This document shows positions 23,619 to 29,609 of a stretch of 29,609 bases of DNA, piece by piece (within the stretch, counting starts at the first letter, position 1; every line of letters starts with the position of its first letter). The position numbers and the translations under genes are program-made. Below the pieces are notes generated by a model. That model had not been told where the DNA came from and did not search any database. It saw only the letters and a list, made by a program, of their open reading frames with translations. The stretch lies in assembly GCF_937912035.1 (NCBI RefSeq), contig NZ_CALDPF010000042.1, positions 1-29,609 of the forward strand. Reading direction: 5' to 3'. The stretch comes from an uncultured Bacteroides sp. GTDB lineage: Bacteria; Bacteroidota; Bacteroidia; Bacteroidales; Bacteroidaceae.

Positions 23619-25097
23619 ATGGCATTTACCAACAACGTAATGATTGTGAGACACAAACTGCTTGAAAATCTGGTAGCTTTGTGGAAGGAGAAACAGTTAA
23701 TAGAGAAAATCGACCGTATTCCATTGGAATTTAGCCCAAGACGTTCTCAACCTGTAGGACGTTGCTGTATCCACAAAGAACGTGCGGTGACAAAATACAA
23801 GTCACTTCCTCTATTAGGTTGGGATATGTCTGACGAGACTGACGAGCTAACACCACTGTCTGAATACGCTCGTAAAGCTCTTGAAAGACACGGAAAAATC
23901 AAGGAAAACATTCTTTGTGTGATTGATGAAGCTTGTTCATCATGCGTTCAGGTAAATTATGAAGTAAGTAACCTGTGTAGAGGTTGTGTGGCAAGAAGTT
24001 GCTACATGAACTGTCCTAAAGGTGCCGTACATTTCGACAAGAAAACAGGTCAGGCACGTATTGACCACGACACTTGTATCAGCTGTGGTATCTGTCACAA
24101 GAGCTGTCCTTATCATGCTATCGTTTACATACCTGTACCATGCGAAGAAGCATGTCCTGTGAAAGCAATCAGCAAAGACGAACACAACATAGAGCATATT
24201 GACGAAAGCAAGTGTATCTATTGCGGAAAATGTCTTAACGCATGTCCTTTCGGTGCAATATTCGAAATCTCACAGGTATTCGACGTACTTGAAGAAATAC
24301 GTGCCGGAAAACAAGTGATCGCCATCCCTGCACCATCTATACTTGGACAGTTCGATGCAAAAATAGACGAAGTATATGGAGCTTTAAAACAGATTGGTTT
24401 CACAGATATTATAGAAGTTGCCGAAGGAGCAATGCAGACTACAAGTAACGAGGCTCACGAGCTTCTTGAAAAGATTGCTGAAGGCCAGAAGTTCATGACT
24501 ACTTCATGCTGTCCGTCATATATAGAACTTGTAAACAAGCACATACCAGCTATGAAACCATACGTTTCTACTACAGGTTCTCCTATGTACTACGCATCGC
24601 GTATCGCAAAGAAGAAATATCCTGATGCAAAAGTGGTATTCATAGGCCCATGTATCGCCAAGAGAAAAGAGGCACAGCGCGATGAATGCGTAGATTATGT
24701 GATGACTTTCGAGGAAATAAGCTCAGTTATCAAAGGTATGGGAATCGACCTGAAGGAGGTTTCTCCATATCAGGTAGCAAAAGAATCTGTATGCGAGGCT
24801 CACGGATTTGCACAGGCCGGCGGTGTTGCAGGAGCAGTAAAAGCTTATTTGGGAGAAAAGGCCAACGGCATTAAGATAATGCAGATTTCAGATTTCAACA
24901 AGAAGAATATCGGTGTTCTCAGAGCATACGCTAAGACTGGTAAAGTTGACGCACAGTTCATTGAAATGATGGCTTGTCCTGAAGGCTGTATCACAGGTCC
25001 AAGTTCTCATAACGACCCTCTTTCAGGAAAAAGACAGCTTAATCAGGATTTGCTGAAACGTCCTCTGAAATACGAGAACTACAAGGAAGAAGAATAA
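23619..25097 (+). CDS. hydA: Monomeric [FeFe] hydrogenase, group-B-like
   Basis: A 492-residue enzyme for reversible proton reduction to H2. The H-cluster motifs are TTSCCPSYIE (C297, C298), FIGPCIAKRKEA (C345, K348) and MMACPEGCITGPSSHN (C453, C457). GPCIAK in place of MPCxxK, and the GPS ending of the third motif, point to group B. The N-terminal region holds two ferredoxin-type clusters (C153-C156-C159-C163P and C199-C202-C205-C209P) plus a further set C106, C109, C120, C123, C128, C132 and C175/C179 that may bind more Fe-S centres. The third motif reads CPEGC rather than the common CPGGC. The first 95 residues are not a 2Fe-2S domain. No NADH-binding partner subunits are present, so ferredoxin is the likely partner. 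Followed by all three maturases. Confidence 0.93.
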   Translation: MAFTNNVMIVRHKLLENLVALWKEKQLIEKIDRIPLEFSPRRSQPVGRCCIHKERAVTKYKSLPLLGWDMSDETDELTPLSEYARKALERHGKIKENILCVIDEACSSCVQVNYEVSNLCRGCVARSCYMNCPKGAVHFDKKTGQARIDHDTCISCGICHKSCPYHAIVYIPVPCEEACPVKAISKDEHNIEHIDESKCIYCGKCLNACPFGAIFEISQVFDVLEEIRAGKQVIAIPAPSILGQFDAKIDEVYGALKQIGFTDIIEVAEGAMQTTSNEAHELLEKIAEGQKFMTTSCCPSYIELVNKHIPAMKPYVSTTGSPMYYASRIAKKKYPDAKVVFIGPCIAKRKEAQRDECVDYVMTFEEISSVIKGMGIDLKEVSPYQVAKESVCEAHGFAQAGGVAGAVKAYLGEKANGIKIMQISDFNKKNIGVLRAYAKTGKVDAQFIEMMACPEGCITGPSSHNDPLSGKRQLNQDLLKRPLKYENYKEEE

Positions 25098-25123
25098 ATA
25101 AAGATTTTTCATATCACATATAT

Positions 25124-26161
25124 ATGAGAAAACTTATAGAGCGACTTCATCGGGAGAAAACACTTTCTTCCGATGAATTTCGTATATTATTGGATGAGTG
25201 TGATGACTACAGTCTTGAACTGATAAACAGCATTGCACGCTCCGAAACACAAAAAGTGTTCGGTAACAGGATTTTCGTGCGCGGACTTATAGAGGTGGGA
25301 AACTGCTGCCATAACGACTGTCTGTACTGCGGAATACGCCGTAGCAACAGGAATGTGGAAAGATACCGACTAGACAAGGAAACTATAATGCAATGCTGTG
25401 ATGAAGGTTACAGGCTGGGATTCCGTACTTTTGTACTCCAGGGGGGTGAAGACAACTATATGACCAACGAAAGAATATCAGACATAGTGTCGTCCATACG
25501 TCGGGAATATCCGGACGCTGCCATAACCCTTTCTTTGGGAGAAAAATCATACGAAGCATACAAGATGTTCTATGAAGCCGGAGCCAACAGATATCTGCTC
25601 CGTCATGAGACTCACAATCCGCATCATTATTCATTACTGCATCCAGAAACGATGTCACTGCAAAACAGGTTGCAATGCCTTAAGAATCTGAAGGAGATAG
25701 GCTATCAGACAGGTACAGGCATTATGGTTGGCAGTCCGGGACAGACCACAGACAATATCATCGAAGATATTCTGTTCATCGGCGAATTCAAGCCACAAAT
25801 GATAGGAATAGGTCCTTTCATACCGCACCGTGACACTCCATTTGCTGATAAAAGTGCTGGCAGCATGCGCACTACCCTACTCCTGTTGTCAATATTCAGA
25901 CTTATGCACCCTCACGCACTCATACCGTCAACCACGGCATTGGCTTCACTCGCCCCCGACGGACGTGAAAGAGGAATACTGGCAGGTGCAAATGTAGTGA
26001 TGCCAAATCTCTCTCCTCCACAGGAAAGAAGCAAGTATTCGCTGTACAACAATAAGGCATCAATGGGTGCCGAAGCAGCAGAAGGTCTGGCTTTTCTTGA
26101 ACAAAAGCTTAGTGCCATTGGTTATACTATTGACTACGGTCGAGGAGATTATGTTGAATAA
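25124..26161 (+). CDS. hydE: [FeFe] hydrogenase maturase HydE (radical SAM)
   Basis: A 345-residue radical SAM enzyme acting in assembly of the 2Fe subcluster of the H-cluster. The SAM-cluster motif C-x3-C-x2-C is in VGNCCHNDCLYCGIRR (C62, C66, C69), preceded by VFGNRIFVRGLIEVGN, which is typical of HydE. Later parts include FRTFVLQGGEDNYMT, ANRYLLRHETHNPHHYSLLH, TGTGIMVGSPGQTTDNIIED and IGPFIPHRDTPFA, all HydE-like and distinct from the related biotin synthase. Normal length for the family. It lies 26 bases after hydA and 19 bases before hydG in the same direction; co-transcription is likely. Confidence 0.95.
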   Translation: MRKLIERLHREKTLSSDEFRILLDECDDYSLELINSIARSETQKVFGNRIFVRGLIEVGNCCHNDCLYCGIRRSNRNVERYRLDKETIMQCCDEGYRLGFRTFVLQGGEDNYMTNERISDIVSSIRREYPDAAITLSLGEKSYEAYKMFYEAGANRYLLRHETHNPHHYSLLHPETMSLQNRLQCLKNLKEIGYQTGTGIMVGSPGQTTDNIIEDILFIGEFKPQMIGIGPFIPHRDTPFADKSAGSMRTTLLLLSIFRLMHPHALIPSTTALASLAPDGRERGILAGANVVMPNLSPPQERSKYSLYNNKASMGAEAAEGLAFLEQKLSAIGYTIDYGRGDYVE

Positions 26162-26180
26162 ATAATATATACCTACAAAT

Positions 26181-27599
26181 ATGTACAGAGCCGATTCAAA
26201 AAAGGCTGAAGAATTTATCAGCCATGATGAAATTCTTGACACATTGAAATATGCGGAAGAGAACGCTGGAAACAGAGAACTCATATCATCTATTATAGAA
26301 AAAGCAAGAGCATGCAAAGGTATCAGTCACCGGGAGGCCGCACTGCTGCTTGAATGTAACGACCCGGAACTGCTGGAAGAGATATTCAGTCTGGCAAAGG
26401 AAATCAAACAGAAATTCTACGGCAACAGAATAGTGATGTTCGCCCCGCTGTATCTTTCAAACTATTGCGTAAACAGCTGTGTGTATTGCCCTTACCATAT
26501 CAAAAACAAGACTATAGCCCGCAAAAAGCTCAGTCAGGAAGATATAGAACGCGAAGTCATAGCACTTCAGGACATGGGACACAAGCGTCTGGCACTTGAA
26601 GCCGGCGAAGACCCATTGCACAACCCGATAGAATATATCCTTGAATCTATCAAGACAATATACGGAATAAAGCATAAGAACGGAGCCATACGCCGTGTAA
26701 ACGTAAATATTGCTGCCACAACTGTAGAGAACTACAGAAAGCTTCACGAAGCAGGTATAGGTACATACATACTTTTCCAGGAAACATATCATAAGGAGAA
26801 TTATGAGAAACTTCATCCGCGTGGCCCTAAGAGCAATTACGCTTATCACACCGAAGCAATGGACAGAGCTATGGAAGGCGGAATAGACGATGTAGGACTT
26901 GGTGTTCTGTTCGGTCTGAATACATATAAGTACGATTTCACCGGACTGCTGATGCACGCGGAACATCTGGAAGCCACTTACGGAGTTGGTCCTCACACTA
27001 TTAGCGTACCGCGAATATGTTCTGCCGACGATATAAATGCCGCAGACTTCGAAAATGCTATCTCCGACGAGATATTCCAGAAGATTGTAGCCATAATCCG
27101 TATAGCTGTGCCATACACTGGAATGATTATCTCTACACGTGAATCGCAGAAATCTCGCGAGAAGGTTCTAGAACTCGGTATCTCACAAATTAGCGGTGGC
27201 TCGCGTACAAGCGTAGGCGGATATGCCGTAGAAGAGACACCAGAAGAGAACTCCTCACAGTTCGATATCAGCGACAACCGTACACTGGACGAAATAGTGT
27301 CATGGTTGCTGAAACTCGGCTATATTCCAAGTTTCTGCACTGCTTGCTACCGCGAAGGACGTACAGGCGACCGCTTCATGTCGTTGGTAAAAACTGGACA
27401 GATAGCCAACTGCTGTTCACCTAACGCACTTATGACCCTGCAGGAATATTTGGAAGACTATGCCTCACCTGAGACAAAAGCCCTCGGCACGAAGATGATA
27501 CGTGAGCAGATGGAAAGAATTCCAAATCCTGCAATAAAGAGACGTGCAATAGAAAATCTGAAATACATTGGCGAAGGAAAACGCGACTTCAGATTCTGA
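26181..27599 (+). CDS. hydG: [FeFe] hydrogenase maturase HydG (tyrosine lyase, radical SAM)
   Basis: A 472-residue enzyme that splits tyrosine into p-cresol and dehydroglycine and delivers CO and CN ligands as an Fe synthon. The radical SAM motif is SNYCVNSCVYCPYHI (C96, C100, C103). The C-terminal auxiliary-cluster site is SFCTACYREGRTGDRFM...CC with C386, C389 and C412 (spacing C-x2-C-x22-C), required for ligand production. GPHTISVPRICSADDIN, ISTRESQKSREKVLELGISQ and SGGSRTSVGGYA agree with ThiH/HydG, and the auxiliary site makes it HydG rather than ThiH. Full length. It lies between hydE and hydF. Confidence 0.96.
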   Translation: MYRADSKKAEEFISHDEILDTLKYAEENAGNRELISSIIEKARACKGISHREAALLLECNDPELLEEIFSLAKEIKQKFYGNRIVMFAPLYLSNYCVNSCVYCPYHIKNKTIARKKLSQEDIEREVIALQDMGHKRLALEAGEDPLHNPIEYILESIKTIYGIKHKNGAIRRVNVNIAATTVENYRKLHEAGIGTYILFQETYHKENYEKLHPRGPKSNYAYHTEAMDRAMEGGIDDVGLGVLFGLNTYKYDFTGLLMHAEHLEATYGVGPHTISVPRICSADDINAADFENAISDEIFQKIVAIIRIAVPYTGMIISTRESQKSREKVLELGISQISGGSRTSVGGYAVEETPEENSSQFDISDNRTLDEIVSWLLKLGYIPSFCTACYREGRTGDRFMSLVKTGQIANCCSPNALMTLQEYLEDYASPETKALGTKMIREQMERIPNPAIKRRAIENLKYIGEGKRDFRF

Positions 27600-27632
27600 T
27601 AATATAACTCAAGTTTAAATAACCATAATAAT

Positions 27633-28823
27633 ATGTCATTGCAAGATACTCCAAGATCAAACCGCACACATATAGCACTTTTCGGGAAAAGAAACAGTGG
27701 TAAATCGTCATTGATAAATGCCATCACAGGACAGGAAGTTTCAGTAGTTTCGGAAGTAGCCGGAACTACCACCGACCCTGTATATAAATCGATGGAAATA
27801 CACGGCATAGGTCCGTGTGTATTTATAGACACAGCCGGATTTGATGATGAGGGAGAACTTGGAAATCTGAGAGTAAAGCAGACATTAAAGGCTACGGAAC
27901 GCACTGACATAGCTATTATGGTCTGCACAGACGATAATATCGAAGAAGAACTGAGATGGCAGAAAGTGCTCACCGCAAAAAACACACCTGTGATATGGGT
28001 ACTCAACAAGGCAGACATTCTTGATAACAAGACAGAAACAGCTCTTGCTATAGAGAAGAAATGCGGTAGCGAACCTGTCATAGCAAGCACTCTGACAAAG
28101 GAAGGAATTGAAGAAATAAGAAAAGCGCTAATAGAAAACCAGCCGGACAACTCTTCCGAAAATAGCATAGTAGGAAATCTTGCCGGCGAAAACGATACCG
28201 TACTGTTGGTCATGCCACAGGACATTCAGGCTCCGAAAGGCAGACTAATCTTGCCTCAGGTTCAAACCCTGCGTGAACTTCTTGACAAAAAATGTCTTGT
28301 AATGAGCTGCACTACAGACAAGCTGGAAGCAATGCTCAAAGCAATGGCAAATCCTCCGAAACTAATCATTACAGACTCACAGGTATTCAAGACTGTTTTC
28401 GAACTGAAGCCAAAGGAAAGCATACTGACATCATTTTCTGTACTCTTTGCCAAGCACAAGGGCGATATAGAATACTTTGTGGAAGGTGCACGCACGATAG
28501 GCAAACTGAATAACAATTCCAAAGTCCTTATAGCAGAAGCATGCACTCATGCCCCACTCACCGAGGATATTGGCCGTGAGAAAATCCCAGCCATGCTCCG
28601 GAAAAGGTTTGGCAATGACATACAGATAGATATGGTATCAGGACACGACTTTCCAGAAAATCTTGAAGGCTACGACCTTGTTATCCATTGCGGTGCATGC
28701 ATGTTCAACAGGAAGTTCATGATGAACCGTGTGGCAAAAGCTAAGGAACAGAACATCCCTATGACCAATTATGGAGTGACTATAGCTTATATTCAGGGGA
28801 TACTTGATTATATTGAGTATTAA
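27633..28823 (+). CDS. hydF: [FeFe] hydrogenase maturase HydF (GTPase scaffold)
   Basis: A 396-residue scaffold protein that assembles the 2Fe precursor and delivers it to HydA. The GTPase domain (about 1-175) shows the P-loop GKRNSGKSS (18-26), switch region EVAGTTTDPVYK, DTAGFDDEG and NKAD. The C-terminal cluster-binding domain has C304 (EACTHAPLTEDIG) and 48 positions later H352-C353-G-A-C356, that is C-x47-H-C-x2-C, the [4Fe-4S] site of HydF. With hydA, hydE and hydG it completes the maturation set. 33 bases separate it from hydG. No strong terminator is seen after the stop. Confidence 0.96.
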   Translation: MSLQDTPRSNRTHIALFGKRNSGKSSLINAITGQEVSVVSEVAGTTTDPVYKSMEIHGIGPCVFIDTAGFDDEGELGNLRVKQTLKATERTDIAIMVCTDDNIEEELRWQKVLTAKNTPVIWVLNKADILDNKTETALAIEKKCGSEPVIASTLTKEGIEEIRKALIENQPDNSSENSIVGNLAGENDTVLLVMPQDIQAPKGRLILPQVQTLRELLDKKCLVMSCTTDKLEAMLKAMANPPKLIITDSQVFKTVFELKPKESILTSFSVLFAKHKGDIEYFVEGARTIGKLNNNSKVLIAEACTHAPLTEDIGREKIPAMLRKRFGNDIQIDMVSGHDFPENLEGYDLVIHCGACMFNRKFMMNRVAKAKEQNIPMTNYGVTIAYIQGILDYIEY

Positions 28824-28876
28824 AATTGGGAAAAGACCTATTAATTAATGACATGAAAGTCTGATTTTTTATTTAC

Positions 28877-28888
28877 CTTTACGTAAAG
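28877..28888. promoter_or_regulatory. 12-bp perfect palindrome before the last gene
   Basis: CTTTACGTAAAG is a perfect palindrome 19 bases before the ATG at 28908. It overlaps TACCTTTA, which misses the -7 consensus only at the last base. It could be an operator on a weak promoter; I know of no matching regulator. Confidence 0.35.
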
Positions 28889-28907
28889 TACAAAAAAGAA
28901 TCAGGTT

Positions 28908-29609
28908 ATGAAATTTCCAATTGGTATCCAAAGTTTTGAGCAAATTATAGAAGATGGGTATATCTACATAGATAAAACTGATTTAATCTATGACCTTACT
29001 CACAACGGTAAGATTTATTTTCTCAGTCGACCAAGACGGTTCGGAAAGAGCCTACTTGTTTCTACTCTGGAAAATTATTATTTAGGGCGTAAGGAACTGT
29101 TTCGTGGTCTTGCCATAGAAAAGATAGAGACAGAATGGAACGAGTATCCCGTTTTCCATGTGGATTTCAATGCTACTAATTTTACCAATCCTGGAAAACT
29201 GGAGAAGAAACTTAACTTTTATCTGGCGGAATTGGGAACAGAAGTACAATCTGCCTGTACGTGAAAATGAATTGGGTCTTGGCGACCGCTTTATAAAGGT
29301 TCTCGAAGCCGCTCATCTTCATACAGGCCGACGCGCTGTGGTACTTGTAGATGAATACGACAAACCTATCCTTGATGTACTGGATGTGGATACCAATCTG
29401 GAGAACAGACATCGCAATATTCTGAAAGCTTTATATTCCGTGTTTAAGGGAGCGGACAAGCATTTGCAATTTGTTTTGCTGACAGGGGTAACCAAGTTCT
29501 CGCAGGTAAGTGTGTTCAGCGGATTCAACCAGCCGAAAGATATAAGTATGGATATACGTTATGAGGCTCTTTGCGGTATTACTCAGGAGGAAATTGTAAA
29601 ATATTTTAC
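28908..29609 (+). pseudogene. AAA-ATPase-like / PD-(D/E)XK nuclease family gene, frameshifted and cut by right edge
   Basis: The first frame (28908-29264, 118 aa) starts MKFPIGIQSFEQIIEDGYIY, then IDKTDLIYDL and FLSRPRRFGKSLLVSTLENY with a P-loop-like RPRRFGKS: the AAA-ATPase-like domain of a family that normally carries a C-terminal PD-(D/E)XK nuclease domain and is abundant in Bacteroidetes. It breaks after FYLAEL. In the next frame the family sequence continues without a gap as WEQKYNLPVRENELGLGDRF, RRAVVLVDEYDKPILDVLD (Walker B-like) and FVLLTGVTKFSQVSVFSGFN to the window edge. Removing one T at 29232-29233 restores a single frame (AEWEQKY). So it is either a recent one-base insertion or a sequencing error. 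Function of intact members is not established; mobile or defence-related roles are suspected. Confidence 0.8.

Noticed and set aside
27458..28225. 255-aa minus-strand frame antisense to hydG and hydF
   Set aside because: Ser/Phe/Ile-rich translation mirroring the sense codons of two firmly identified genes; no motif of its own.
1..29609. Search for CRISPR arrays, tRNA or rRNA genes, insertion-sequence ends and attachment-site repeats
   Set aside because: Reading by eye I found no regularly spaced direct repeats, no cloverleaf-like or rRNA sequence, no transposase gene and no flanking repeats around the 6294-8801 cassette. Short or diverged elements could be missed.

Overview
The window looks like chromosomal DNA of a gut-type Bacteroidales (Bacteroides/Phocaeicola/Prevotella-like). 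Three things point there: many starts are preceded by the Bacteroidetes -7 box TAnnTTTG, sometimes with a TTTG/TTG element 19-20 bases upstream; Shine-Dalgarno sequences are weak; and the gene content (large TamB, AguA/AguB, an HU-like/SPOR protein, a group-B-like [FeFe] hydrogenase with HydE/G/F) is typical of that order. I ran no database search, so family names rest on motifs read directly.

Left part (1-2740) is AT-rich and accessory: the N-terminal part of an AbiEi-like antitoxin running off the left edge with a long hairpin-like operator, a decayed small gene, an OLD/COG1106-type AAA ATPase with its own promoter, and an 800-base gene-poor stretch holding a promoter and a strong bidirectional terminator (possible small RNA). 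Region 2741-6284 carries membrane transporters (AEC permease; YczE/YitT-like protein; EamA exporter) and, in the last operon, a 68-residue HARE-HTH-like protein and a flavodoxin-like FMN reductase.

Region 6294-9142 (minus strand) holds a compact three-gene cassette of unrecognised proteins (249, 422 and 150 aa, the first two overlapping by ATGA). The 422-aa protein has a CxxC...AHI...HPLN pattern that could be a divergent HNH-type nuclease. This is the best candidate in the window for an undescribed, possibly defensive, system. Next to it is a 68-aa protein with a dense cysteine cluster, divergent from an AlkZ-related winged-helix protein.

Region 10666-13186 has convergent glycerate kinase and NhaC genes that overlap at their 3' ends; the nhaC terminator lies inside the glycerate kinase reading frame. 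Region 13371-21800 is a probable operon: tamB, agmatine deiminase, N-carbamoylputrescine amidase (putrescine from agmatine), then a long coiled-coil protein with a duplicated segment and a WYL-like C-terminal part.

Region 21872-28823 runs HU-like/SPOR membrane protein, zinc-ribbon/FHA protein, [FeFe] hydrogenase, HydE, HydG, HydF: a complete set to build and use an H-cluster. The window ends in an AAA-ATPase/PD-(D/E)XK-nuclease family gene broken by a one-base frameshift and cut by the right edge.
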